NCBI RefSeq assembly: GCF_031085375.1
Contig: NZ_JAVCWF010000001.1
Coordinates: 1,612,001-1,676,000 of the forward strand
Source of the DNA: Lactiplantibacillus brownii
GTDB taxonomy: Bacteria; Bacillota; Bacilli; Lactobacillales; Lactobacillaceae
Direction of reading: 5' to 3'
DNA: 64,000 bases
Shown: positions 1-7,507 of the stretch, piece after piece
How the letters are laid out: every line of letters begins with the position of its first letter
Numbering within the stretch: the first letter of the stretch is position 1
The notes under the pieces: generated by a model
The model's input: the letters and a program-made list of their open reading frames with translations, nothing else
The model's database searches: none
What the model was told of the DNA's origin: nothing
Position numbers and translations under genes: made by a program

Positions 1-145
1 GTCTCCCCAGCAGCTTGATTAATTTCTGAAAGCTCCGAAAGCGCCAATTATCAAAACTTTTAACCACTTCTCACCACCGTGGTCTCACTATGAAAAGAGC
101 TTGATAACTTTCTCTCATCAACACTTAACTATTCAGTTCTTCATC
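1..145 (-). ncRNA. 5' part of a T-box leader (glycyl-tRNA synthetase type), cut by window edge
   Basis: Read on the minus strand, this stretch follows a consensus promoter and begins with a T-box-like stem I. A GAAAG arm is later answered by CTTTC, a TTATCAA arm by TTGATAA, and between TTGATAA and CTTTC sits GGC (45..43), a glycine specifier codon. A GGTGGTGAGAAG segment looks like the conserved upper stem I. The anti-terminator and the regulated gene lie beyond base 1. In Bacillota recO is commonly followed by glyQS, which fits. Stem I was paired by eye only, and the diagnostic T-box sequence itself is outside the window. Confidence 0.6.
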
Positions 146-174
146 ATCATAGTCGACTCGCTGGCGTTTGTCAA
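146..174 (-). promoter_or_regulatory. Promoter of the glycyl-tRNA synthetase leader
   Basis: TTGACA (174..169), a 17-base spacer and TATGAT (151..146) on the minus strand. The -35 box overlaps the recO stop codon, so the downstream operon has its own strong start embedded in the 3' end of recO. Confidence 0.75.
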
Positions 175-959
175 TTATCGTTTGAACGGGGTTTCAAGGG
201 TTGATACCAGCTACCCATCTGATCAATAAACTTTTTTGATTTGAGATGTAACCCCACTGAATTATCATAAATTTCATCGAGTACCCGGCGCAATTGGGCT
301 GCGGTACTAGGCTTTACCTTGATTGAATTAACTTTTGCTAAATCCAGCACGGAAAACCGCCGCAAGTAAAAAATGGTGGCTTGGCTCGCGTGCAGTCGAT
401 GGGGATCTAAATGCCAATGTTGTTGACATAATAAGCCACCATAACTTTCCGAATAATCTAAAGGCAAGTCTTGACGACCACAAACCGTACACCAGCGCAA
501 TTCTGGCGCAACCCCAAACGCCCCCAGCAATTGGATTTCAATCACATTAGCAACGAGTGGCGGTGCCACCTCACGATCAATCAGTTGTAAGGCACTCACG
601 ATTTGCTGATACCAACGCCCGACCGGCTGATTGTCTGGATAGGCCACATCAATTAAATTCATAATGTAGGTGGCATAAGCATTTAGACTAATGTCTTGGC
701 TAATTTGTTCAAAATATTGAACCGTTTTTACACTGTTAATGTAGGAAAGGCCTTGATCTTTTAAATCGCCCACATACTCGCCCATTGTAAATGGTAAGAG
801 TTCTGCGGCCATTTTAAAACCACGCCGACGCGCCCCACGAATAAAGAACATCTTTTTCCCATATTCAGCGGTCAAAAACTTGATCAGCATGTCCCGTTCA
901 CGATAGTCACGCCGATAAAGCAAGATGCCGTTGAAATTGGTGACCATCTGTTGGGCCAT
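171..959 (-). CDS. recO: DNA repair protein RecO
   Basis: RecO is the recombination mediator that works with RecR to load RecA on SSB-coated single-stranded DNA in RecF-pathway gap repair. The 262-residue product has the expected length, an N-terminal OB-fold region (about 1-80) and a helical C-terminal region with a cysteine cluster (C157, C160, C178) like the zinc-binding site of many RecO proteins. The ATG at 959 follows an AGGTGAG ribosome site. It is the last gene of the phoH-ybeY-dgkA-era-recO string, 17 bases after era. Its stop codon lies within the -35 box of the next promoter. Confidence 0.95.
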   Translation of the reverse strand: MAQQMVTNFNGILLYRRDYRERDMLIKFLTAEYGKKMFFIRGARRRGFKMAAELLPFTMGEYVGDLKDQGLSYINSVKTVQYFEQISQDISLNAYATYIMNLIDVAYPDNQPVGRWYQQIVSALQLIDREVAPPLVANVIEIQLLGAFGVAPELRWCTVCGRQDLPLDYSESYGGLLCQQHWHLDPHRLHASQATIFYLRRFSVLDLAKVNSIKVKPSTAAQLRRVLDEIYDNSVGLHLKSKKFIDQMGSWYQPLKPRSNDN

Positions 960-976
960 ACACTCACCTAACGATT

Positions 977-1882
977 CTAATAATCATCTTGCCGGTAACC
1001 GTAGCTAGCCAACAAGTTTTCTCGATCTTTCCAATTTTCTTGAACTTTGACCCAGAGTTCCAAATAAACTTTATCGCCTAATAAACGTTCAATATCCCGT
1101 CGTGCCAGCGAGCCAATCTTTTTCAACATGCTCCCGCCTTTACCAATGATGATCCCTTTTTGTGAAGACCGTTCAATGATGATCGTCGCTTGGATATGAA
1201 TCTTTTCTTCATCTTGGCGTTTGATCGAATCAATCACGACCGCCGTTGAATGTGGCACTTCTTGCCGTGTCAATTCAAGCACTTTTTCACGAATCAATTC
1301 GGAGATAATGAACCGCTCTGGATGATCAGTAATCTGGTCTGAAGGATAGTATTGCGGTCCGACCGGCAACTTGCCCTTCAAAGTCTCTACCAATTCTTCG
1401 ACATTGTTCCCTTCCAAGGCAGAGATTGGGTAGACTTCTTCCCATTTAAGGGCGTCTTGGTACTGATCCATAATCTCTAACAAGTGGTCAGGATGAATTT
1501 GATCGATCTTATTAATGACCAAATAAATCGGCTTTTTAACCGCCTTTAAACGTTCAATAATAAAGTTGTCCCCGGCGCCCCGGCGTTCATCAGCGTTGAT
1601 CATAAACAACACGGCATCTACTTCACCAAGTGTCGACAAGGCTGATTTGACCATAAAATCGCCTAACCGACTGTGTGGCTTATGAATCCCAGGAGTGTCA
1701 ATAAAGACCATCTGAGTATCCTTAGTCGTGTAAATTCCTTGAATCCGGTTTCGCGTCGTCTGAGCTTTATCCGACATGATTGCCACTTTTTGACCAACAA
1801 TTCGGTTTAATAAAGTGGACTTACCCACGTTGGGTCGACCAATAATGGCCACAAAGCCAGAACGAAAATCTTGATTATCCAT
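977..1882 (-). CDS. era: GTPase Era, 30S ribosomal subunit assembly
   Basis: Era is an essential GTPase that binds the 3' end of 16S rRNA and checks late 30S assembly. The 301-residue protein shows G1 GRPNVGKS (about 15-22), G3 DTPG (62-65) and G4 NKID (124-127). A C-terminal KH domain carries the GKGG loop ([14 protein letters not shown], near residue 240). Length matches the family. It follows dgkA by 19 bases and precedes recO, a conserved Bacillota arrangement linking ribosome maturation (YbeY, Era) with membrane lipid kinase and repair functions in one transcript. Confidence 0.97.
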   Translation of the reverse strand: MDNQDFRSGFVAIIGRPNVGKSTLLNRIVGQKVAIMSDKAQTTRNRIQGIYTTKDTQMVFIDTPGIHKPHSRLGDFMVKSALSTLGEVDAVLFMINADERRGAGDNFIIERLKAVKKPIYLVINKIDQIHPDHLLEIMDQYQDALKWEEVYPISALEGNNVEELVETLKGKLPVGPQYYPSDQITDHPERFIISELIREKVLELTRQEVPHSTAVVIDSIKRQDEEKIHIQATIIIERSSQKGIIIGKGGSMLKKIGSLARRDIERLLGDKVYLELWVKVQENWKDRENLLASYGYRQDDY

Positions 1883-1901
1883 AATATAGTTATTCCCTTT
1901 C

Positions 1902-2315
1902 TTACCGCCAAGTTAAGTATAACTGCCAGAATTTCGGTAAAAACAAAATCAAGCCGACTAAAACTGCAAAGGCAGCCGCAAAAACGACGGCACCAGCAGC
2001 GATATCTTTAACTTTTTTAGCTAACGGATGGTAGTGCGGCCCAGTGATCAGATCACAAATATTTTCAGCAATCGTGTTGTTAATCTCACACAACATGACC
2101 AAAAAGATTGCTAAACTAAGCCATAGCCACTGATTAACGGTTAGACCAAAGAACCAACCAGCCAGCAATGCCACCGTTCCTAACACAATGTGCGTCCGCA
2201 TATTTCGTTCTTCACGAACAACCGTTTTTAACCCCGTCCAAGCATGCAACCACGACTGCCAAAACGAGTGATTTTTATCAATTTGCGGTTTAACTGGTCT
2301 ATTTTTTGAGGCCAT
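1902..2315 (-). CDS. dgkA: Undecaprenol / diacylglycerol kinase (DgkA family)
   Basis: Small integral membrane lipid kinase. In Gram-positive bacteria this family phosphorylates undecaprenol to regenerate the carrier lipid of wall synthesis. The 137-residue product has an amphipathic N-terminus, three likely membrane helices (about 44-60, 62-78, 108-128), the family motif as EINNTIAEN (77-85) and the [10 protein letters not shown] segment (101-110) that follows the active site. The start at 2315 lies inside ybeY (17-base overlap) with only a weak ribosome site, so translation is probably coupled to ybeY. Which lipid is the substrate is inferred from Gram-positive relatives. Confidence 0.93.
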   Translation of the reverse strand: MASKNRPVKPQIDKNHSFWQSWLHAWTGLKTVVREERNMRTHIVLGTVALLAGWFFGLTVNQWLWLSLAIFLVMLCEINNTIAENICDLITGPHYHPLAKKVKDIAAGAVVFAAAFAVLVGLILFLPKFWQLYLTWR

Positions 2316-2778
2316 ACGTGTCTAAAATCTTTCGCTGTAAAGCAAACATCGCGGTTTCATCTGCTGGTTGCATATGGTCATAGCCATTCAAATGTAAGAA
2401 ACCGTGGACCACAAGATAGCCTAATTCACGTTCACGCGAATGTTTTAAAAAGGCGGCTTGTTCGTCAACTTTATCAACCGAAATCATAATATCCCCTAAA
2501 TTTAGTGGCATCTCAGCCGCCATTTCTGGGTCCATCACGATCAAATCATCTTCATCATCATCATGCATCGCAAAACTAATCACATCCGTCGGGCGATCGA
2601 CCCCACGGTAGGTTTCATTAATTTTTTGAATCGCTTCATTATTCATTAATGTCACCGAAACTTCAGTATCGTCCCGTAACTTCAATGTTTTTCCCGCCAA
2701 CGCGATCAGGTCGCGAACCAACTGTAAGTCAGACTCACGCGCTCCCGCAACGGTTTGATCAACTAATTCTAAATCCAT
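2299..2778 (-). CDS. ybeY: Endoribonuclease YbeY, rRNA maturation factor
   Basis: YbeY is a zinc-dependent RNase needed for 16S rRNA 3'-end processing and 70S quality control. The 159-residue protein contains the signature HGFLHLNGYDH, with metal ligands H125, H129 and H135, and the upstream TDVISFA segment (64-70). The ATG at 2778 follows GGAGG. It begins 12 bases after phoH and overlaps dgkA by 17 bases. The phoH/ybeY pair is widely conserved and is heat-inducible in other bacteria, which matters for the CIRCE-like element upstream of phoH. Confidence 0.96.
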   Translation of the reverse strand: MDLELVDQTVAGARESDLQLVRDLIALAGKTLKLRDDTEVSVTLMNNEAIQKINETYRGVDRPTDVISFAMHDDDEDDLIVMDPEMAAEMPLNLGDIMISVDKVDEQAAFLKHSRERELGYLVVHGFLHLNGYDHMQPADETAMFALQRKILDTYGLKK

Positions 2779-2790
2779 GATTGCCTCCGT

Positions 2791-3768
2791 TTAGCGTTGT
2801 TCGACCTTTTCATAGGCGGTAATAATTTTAGCAACAACTGGGTTCCGCACGACGTCATCCGCCGTAAACTTGACGAAAGCAATGTTGCTGACCCCTGTCA
2901 AAATCCGTTCAGCTTGAATCAAGCCACTGGTCGTATTTCGTGGTAAATCAATCTGTGAAATATCCCCATTGACGATCATCTTAGAACCGAAACCTAGACG
3001 TGTCAGAAACATCTTCATTTGGGCATTCGTCGTATTCTGGGCTTCGTCCAAAATAACGAACGCACGATCCAATGTCCGACCCCGCATATAGGCCAACGGC
3101 GCAATTTCAATGACGCCACGATCCATCAATCGCTGCGTATGTTCAGCACCGTAGATTTCGTAAAGGGCATCATAGATTGGCCGCAAATAAGGATCAACTT
3201 TTTCTTTTAGATCACCAGGTAAGAAGCCTAAGCTTTCGCCAGCTTCAACTGCCGGCCGTGTCAAAATGATCTTCTCAACATCGCCACGCTTCAATGCAGC
3301 GACTGCCATGACGACCGCCAGATAGGTTTTCCCAGTCCCGGCTGGTCCAATACCAAAAGTAATATCACTTTTCGCAACCGCTTGGACATACTGGCGTTGA
3401 CCAAAGTTTTTGACACGTACCGGTCGTCCCCGATTATCCTTGATCAGTGTTTCGGCATATAGGTCCTTAAAATAATCTAGGGTGCCACGATTAACCATTT
3501 TAATCGCACTGATCACGTCTGGTGCACCAATCTGAATACCCTGCTTAATTAAACTCGTTAAATTTTCTAAAACAGCATAAGTTTTATGAACAGTTTCTTC
3601 ATCATCGCCACTAATCGTCATTTGGTCACCAAAAACATGGAGATTGACGTGTAAGCCATCTTCTATCATGGTCAAATGTTGATCTTCTGGTCCGAGTAGC
3701 GCCACTGATTGGCCAGGGTCAGCAATGAGAAACTTTTGTTCATATTTTGAGTTTTCGGTCAAAAACAT
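2791..3768 (-). CDS. phoH: PhoH family ATPase
   Basis: PhoH-like P-loop ATPase, a partner of YbeY in many bacteria with a proposed RNA helicase or RNA-processing role. The 325-residue product has Walker A GPAGTGKT (141-148), Walker B VILDEAQN (D241, E242) and an N-terminal extension of about 120 residues typical of the phoH/ybeZ type. The ATG at 3768 follows AAAGGAG. It is the first gene of the operon. Its leader, about 95 nt long, carries two hairpins and a CIRCE-like element. The exact substrate is not established from sequence. Confidence 0.94.
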   Translation of the reverse strand: MFLTENSKYEQKFLIADPGQSVALLGPEDQHLTMIEDGLHVNLHVFGDQMTISGDDEETVHKTYAVLENLTSLIKQGIQIGAPDVISAIKMVNRGTLDYFKDLYAETLIKDNRGRPVRVKNFGQRQYVQAVAKSDITFGIGPAGTGKTYLAVVMAVAALKRGDVEKIILTRPAVEAGESLGFLPGDLKEKVDPYLRPIYDALYEIYGAEHTQRLMDRGVIEIAPLAYMRGRTLDRAFVILDEAQNTTNAQMKMFLTRLGFGSKMIVNGDISQIDLPRNTTSGLIQAERILTGVSNIAFVKFTADDVVRNPVVAKIITAYEKVEQR

Positions 3769-3793
3769 GGACTCCTTTATAGACAGATTTAAT

Positions 3794-3865
3794 GACCATG
3801 TTCTGCCATGGTCGTTGCTAAAATCTCGTTTAGCACTCGAAATTTTAGCGTGCTTTTGTTAACTA
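3794..3865 (-). promoter_or_regulatory. phoH leader: two hairpins with an embedded CIRCE-like element (3830-3856)
   Basis: Between promoter and ribosome site the minus transcript can form GCTAAAAT...ATTTTAGC (about 3817-3849) and GACCATG...CATGGTC (about 3794-3813). On the plus strand 3830-3856 reads TTAGCACTC, nine bases, GCGTGCTTT. This matches the CIRCE consensus (TTAGCACTC-N9-GAGTGCTAA) at 9/9 bases in the left arm and 6/9 in the right arm, with exact spacing and the AGCAC/GTGCT core intact. HrcA control of the operon is inference. Confidence 0.45.
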
Positions 3866-3874
3866 ATCATAGCA
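3866..3874 (-). promoter_or_regulatory. Extended -10 promoter of the phoH operon
   Basis: TGC followed by TATGAT (3871..3866) on the minus strand, an extended -10 element. No good -35 at the proper distance. It places the start of transcription just upstream of the CIRCE-like element. Confidence 0.55.
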
Positions 3875-3932
3875 TAAAACCCTGGACCCTACCAGCATCG
3901 CCCTTCCACTGCTAACAAGACTTGACGACACT

Positions 3933-3962
3933 AAAAAAGCCAAGGAATTTCTTCCTTGACTT
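3933..3962 (-). terminator. Terminator after yqeY
   Basis: Stem of about 9 bp (GTCAAGGAA / TTCCTTGGC) with loop GAAA followed by a T6 run on the minus strand, just after the yqeY stop. It separates rpsU-yqeY from the phoH operon. Confidence 0.85.
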
Positions 3963-3967
3963 AACCG

Positions 3968-4411
3968 TTAATTCAATAATGATTTAACTGTTTGGTTGAT
4001 AAGTTTACCGTCTGCTTGGCCTTTCAGCTTTGGCATGACTGCACCCATCACTTTACCAAAATCGCCCTTGCCGGTAGCACCGACTTGTTTAATCGTGGCC
4101 GCAACGATTTGTTTGACTTCATCGTCAGACAACTGCTTTGGCATGTACTTTTCAACAATGACAATTTCAGCTTGGACGCCGTCAACTAAATCTTGACGAC
4201 CAGCCTTTTCGAATTCACTTAATGATTCGCGCCGTTGCTTCAGTTCGCGTGAAATAACACTCACTTCTTCATCGGCAGTTAAATCATGGCCAGCATTAAT
4301 CTTTTCATTCATTAATGCTGACTTAAGCATCCGCAAAACACTGAGGCTTTGCTTATCGCGCGCTTTCATTGCAGCTTTAAGATCACCATTGAGCGTTTCT
4401 GTTAAACTCAT
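3968..4411 (-). CDS. yqeY: GatB/YqeY domain protein
   Basis: YqeY-family protein of 147 residues, related to the C-terminal tRNA-binding helical domain of GatB/GatE amidotransferase subunits. Its own function is not established. Visible features are the helical N-terminal half with an LRMLKSAL segment and the C-terminal GKGDFGKVMGAVMPKLKG block typical of the family. The ATG at 4411 follows a GAGGAGG site. It lies 43 bases behind rpsU and shares its promoter, a common pairing in Bacillota. Confidence 0.92.
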   Translation of the reverse strand: MSLTETLNGDLKAAMKARDKQSLSVLRMLKSALMNEKINAGHDLTADEEVSVISRELKQRRESLSEFEKAGRQDLVDGVQAEIVIVEKYMPKQLSDDEVKQIVAATIKQVGATGKGDFGKVMGAVMPKLKGQADGKLINQTVKSLLN

Positions 4412-4454
4412 TGGGTACCCTCCTCAATTTCAAGTGCTAGTATCGAAATACTAA

Positions 4455-4643
4455 TTACTTGAAACGACGACGGTTCTTACGCTTCCGCGCTGCTTCAGAT
4501 TTTAACTTCTTCTTCACACTTGGTTTTTCGTAAAATTCCCGTTTGCGGTATTCTTGTAAAGTACCACTTTTTGAAACGGTACGTTTAAAGCGACGAAGAG
4601 CATCATCAAGAGATTCGTTTTTACGAACGACTGTTTTTGCCAT
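4455..4643 (-). CDS. rpsU: 30S ribosomal protein S21
   Basis: S21 is a small basic protein of the 30S platform near the anti-Shine-Dalgarno region of 16S rRNA. The 62-residue product has the family layout: N-terminal [17 protein letters not shown], central basic helices and a very basic C-terminus (KNRRRFK). It is the first gene of an rpsU-yqeY transcript with a strong promoter. A GGAGGGAGGG purine run ahead of the ATG gives an unusually strong ribosome site. Confidence 0.97.
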   Translation of the reverse strand: MAKTVVRKNESLDDALRRFKRTVSKSGTLQEYRKREFYEKPSVKKKLKSEAARKRKNRRRFK

Positions 4644-4719
4644 AATAAATTCCCTCCCTCCGAGCTTAAAAAGTAACCGTCAAATTATGTAACCTTACAT
4701 AATACAACTGTTCTAGTAA

Positions 4720-4748
4720 ATTATACATAAATCGTAAAACCCCGTCAA
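4720..4748 (-). promoter_or_regulatory. Promoter of rpsU-yqeY
   Basis: TTGACG (4748..4743), 17-base spacer, TATAAT (4725..4720) on the minus strand. The leader then contains a short hairpin (TTATGTAA / TTACATAA, about 4686-4704) of unknown role. Confidence 0.85.
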
Positions 4749-4810
4749 TAAAAGTTTTAGGAATAATAAAAATAATCTGCAAACAAACGATTATTCCGGG
4801 CAGTAAATCG

Positions 4811-4839
4811 TTTTCATAACCCTATGCCTATGCTACACT
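4811..4839 (+). promoter_or_regulatory. Promoter of the PPDK regulatory protein gene
   Basis: TTTTCA (4811-4816), 17-base spacer, TACACT (4834-4839) preceded by TGC, an extended -10. An ACGAGG ribosome site (4861-4866) follows 8 bases before the ATG at 4875. Confidence 0.6.
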
Positions 4840-4874
4840 AGAGACATTATTAAGAATGAAACGAGGTTTTAACC

Positions 4875-5690
4875 ATGCCCAAAATTAAGATCTTTATTTT
4901 ATCAGATTCCGTCGGTGAAACGGCTCATTCAGTCGCTCAAGCCGCTGCGGCTCAATTTTCTAATTTTGAAATCATCTACCAACGTTTTCCATTCGTCCGG
5001 ACTGAATCACTATTAAACACCGTTTTAGCTCAAGCCGAAAAAGAACAAGCGGCAGTTTTCCACACTTTTGTAGATCGCAAGTTAAGTCAAATGGTGAACC
5101 AATTCTGTAAGGCGCACAATTTACCTTACTATGACGTCATGACACCGGCTTTGGACACTTTCTCAGGCATCACACACGCGCAACCATCGAATCATCCTGG
5201 GACGGTGCATGCGCTTAATAATAACTATTTTGACCGGATTAACGCCATCGAATTTGCTGTGACCTATGATGATGGTAAAAATCCCTCTGGCTTCTTAGAA
5301 GCTGACGTCGTCTTACTTGGCGTTTCACGGACCTCTAAAACACCATTGTCATTATACTTAGCTAACCGCAATTTGAAAGTTGCAAACTTACCATTGGTAC
5401 CCAAAGCACAAATTCCAGATGAGATTTGGCAAGTTGATCCTAAAAAGATCTTTGGCCTAACTAATGATCCTGAAAAGCTCAATGATATTCGGCGGCAACG
5501 GATGGTCCAATATGGGCTCAATCCTGACACCATGTATTCCAACACCGACAAAATCAAGGAAGAGCTCGCTTCGGCGGACAAGATCTTCAAGAAAATTGGT
5601 TGCTTAGTGATCAATGTTGCTAACAAGTCCATTGAAGAGACCGCCACTCTAATCACCGAAAGTTTAGGCTACAACGAAGCTAACCATTAA
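4875..5690 (+). CDS. Pyruvate, phosphate dikinase / PEP synthase regulatory protein (DUF299 kinase-pyrophosphorylase)
   Basis: Bifunctional regulators of this family inactivate PPDK or PEP synthase by ADP-dependent phosphorylation of an active-site threonine and reactivate it by phosphate-dependent dephosphorylation. The 271-residue protein has the usual length, the N-terminal ILSDSVGETA motif and the P-loop-like GVSRTSKT (149-156) of the family. It is monocistronic on the plus strand, with its own promoter and terminator, between minus-strand operons. No PPDK or PEP synthase gene is in the window, so the target cannot be named from context. Confidence 0.9.
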   Translation: MPKIKIFILSDSVGETAHSVAQAAAAQFSNFEIIYQRFPFVRTESLLNTVLAQAEKEQAAVFHTFVDRKLSQMVNQFCKAHNLPYYDVMTPALDTFSGITHAQPSNHPGTVHALNNNYFDRINAIEFAVTYDDGKNPSGFLEADVVLLGVSRTSKTPLSLYLANRNLKVANLPLVPKAQIPDEIWQVDPKKIFGLTNDPEKLNDIRRQRMVQYGLNPDTMYSNTDKIKEELASADKIFKKIGCLVINVANKSIEETATLITESLGYNEANH

Positions 5691-5709
5691 AATTAAGTTG
5701 ATTTCATCG

Positions 5710-5756
5710 CGCCTGATCGCCACCTAGTAGACACTAAGTGGTCATCAGGCGTTTTA
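5710..5756 (+). terminator. Terminator after the PPDK regulator gene
   Basis: CGCCTGAT...CCAC / GTGG...ATCAGGCG stem followed by TTTTAGTTT on the plus strand. It may also serve the converging SDR gene. Confidence 0.8.
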
Positions 5757-5775
5757 GTTTGGGCTTAAACTTGGC

Positions 5776-6495
5776 TTATAAGTCCACGCCACCATCAACA
5801 TGCAATACTTGGCCGGTCACAAAGTCATTCTGCATCAAATAGACGTAGGCCGCCGCGACTTCAGCCTTGGTGCCGACTCGTTTTAAGGGCACCCCTTGGG
5901 CAAAAACTGCCGCTTGTTTTTGGACTTGCTCAGGTGTCAGTTGCCGCCAAAGTCCAGTTGGTGTCCAAGTCGGGGCGACCGCGTTGACGCGAAAATCTGG
6001 GGCCATCTCAACCGCCAAGCCAGCAACCAAGGTATTGATCGCTTGATTGCCGATAATGGCTCCGGAAGCGTCATATGGATGCCCGCCTGATCCCGAGGTT
6101 AAGATTAATGATCCTTGTGGTCGGAGCTTCTTGGCAGCGAGCTGTGACAATTGTAAATTTGCAAAGAATTTGGCCTCAATCGCTTGGCGAATGGCTGCGA
6201 CAGAATTATCAAGGAAGCCTCCGCCCATCGCGCCACCAAGAAATGACAAAATATGGTCAAAGGGCGCTTGTTGGTCAAAAAAGGCTGCTAATGTCGACCT
6301 ATTTTGGGCATCCAACGCCGTTCCGCAAACGCGGTGATCACTAGTTTGTAACGCTTGAACGGCTTGATCAACGTGTGCTTGTGAGTGACCAATAATCTGC
6401 ACCGTAGCTCCCGCTGCCAAAGCCTGCTGGGCAACCGAAAAGCCAAACCCAGATGTCCCACCAACAATTAAAAGTTGCTTTTGCGCTAAATTCAT
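5776..6495 (-). CDS. SDR-fold protein lacking the usual Tyr-Lys pair
   Basis: Short-chain dehydrogenase/reductase fold, 239 residues from the ATG at 6495. That start is chosen because GGAGG (6507..6503) lies 7 bases before it; a longer reading from TTG at 6522 would include this site. The Rossmann glycine motif GGTSGFG (12-18) and the LTSGSGG strand are present, but where YxxxK is expected the sequence reads SGAIIGNQAINTL, with no Tyr or Lys. The NAVAPTW segment after it and the C-terminal FVTGQVLHVDGG are typical. A nucleotide cofactor is likely; catalysis as an ordinary dehydrogenase is doubtful. Substrate unknown. Confidence 0.85.
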   Translation of the reverse strand: MNLAQKQLLIVGGTSGFGFSVAQQALAAGATVQIIGHSQAHVDQAVQALQTSDHRVCGTALDAQNRSTLAAFFDQQAPFDHILSFLGGAMGGGFLDNSVAAIRQAIEAKFFANLQLSQLAAKKLRPQGSLILTSGSGGHPYDASGAIIGNQAINTLVAGLAVEMAPDFRVNAVAPTWTPTGLWRQLTPEQVQKQAAVFAQGVPLKRVGTKAEVAAAYVYLMQNDFVTGQVLHVDGGVDL

Positions 6496-6520
6496 CGTAA
6501 AACCTCCAAAATTTTTAAAC

Positions 6521-6556
6521 AAAAAAGACGATCAGCTTCACTTTGATCGTCTTTAA
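6521..6556 (-). terminator. Terminator between nfo and the SDR gene
   Basis: Perfect 11-bp stem AAAGACGATCA / TGATCGTCTTT with a T6 run on the minus strand. It sits between nfo and the ribosome site of the SDR gene. No clear promoter separates the two, so the SDR gene may depend on readthrough. Confidence 0.88.
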
Positions 6557-6563
6557 TTCTGAT

Positions 6564-7460
6564 TTAAACTTGTGCTTCAATATCAGCAATTAAATTAGGA
6601 TTGAACTTGCCAGCCTTCAACATCGCAATCTCATATTTATACGGCGCAACTTGGTGCTTCTTATCTGGGCCAACATACGGCGTTTCGAGGATCTTACTGA
6701 TATTGGGCAGTTGTGGGTGATGTGCAACTTGGTTCAGGGCGTCAAAACCAATCGTTCCCATCCCAATATTAGTATGGCGATCCTTATGAGCGCCTTGTGG
6801 ATTCTTAGAATCATTTAGATGAATGACCTGTAATCGATCCAACCCAATGACATGATCGAACTCATTTAACACCCCGTCAAAGTCATCCTTAATGTTATAA
6901 CCAGCATCGCTAGTGTGACAAGTGTCAAAAGTGACCGATAATTTTTCATTATAGGTGACACCATCGATCATTTTCGCAAGTTCTTCGAAAGTCCGGCCGA
7001 CTTCAGTCCCTTTGCCAGCCATAGTTTCTAAAGCAATCTGAATCGTCTGTTCCGGTCGAATCACCGCATTTAAGCCCTTCACAATCTGGGCAATTGCCGC
7101 CTCTGCCCCGGCACCAACATGCGCGCCTGGATGTAAGGTCAGTTGGGTTGCGCCGACCGCTTCTGCACGTTTGATCTCCTGAGCTAAAAACTCCGTGGCA
7201 AAATCAAAGTACCCCGGCTTCTTGGTATTACCAAGATTCACAATGTATGGCGCATGCACCACAATTTGTTGCAGATCATTGGCGGCCATGACCGCTTGAC
7301 CGGCGGGAATATTCATCTCGTCAATCGGTTTGCGGCGCGTATTTTGCGGAGCGCCGGTATAGATCATAAACGTATTAGCCCCATAATTGAGGGCTTCGTT
7401 AGCAGCTCCCAATAACATATCTGGTGCTTTCATCGACACATGTGATCCTAGTCTGAGCAT
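6564..7460 (-). CDS. nfo: Endonuclease IV (AP endonuclease)
   Basis: Nfo cleaves DNA 5' of abasic sites and removes blocked 3' ends in base excision repair, using three zinc ions. The 298-residue protein is full length and shows the family metal motifs: [29 protein letters not shown] and the C-terminal HLNDSKN...[11 protein letters not shown] block. The ATG at 7460 follows GGAGGC. It is transcribed with or after the CDP-glycerol transferase gene, 47 bases upstream, and ends at a strong terminator. Confidence 0.96.
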   Translation of the reverse strand: MLRLGSHVSMKAPDMLLGAANEALNYGANTFMIYTGAPQNTRRKPIDEMNIPAGQAVMAANDLQQIVVHAPYIVNLGNTKKPGYFDFATEFLAQEIKRAEAVGATQLTLHPGAHVGAGAEAAIAQIVKGLNAVIRPEQTIQIALETMAGKGTEVGRTFEELAKMIDGVTYNEKLSVTFDTCHTSDAGYNIKDDFDGVLNEFDHVIGLDRLQVIHLNDSKNPQGAHKDRHTNIGMGTIGFDALNQVAHHPQLPNISKILETPYVGPDKKHQVAPYKYEIAMLKAGKFNPNLIADIEAQV

Positions 7461-7507
7461 AGTTTGCCTCCATTTTTTCGTTAAAAAATTCCTTTTTCAC
7501 TGGTGGG

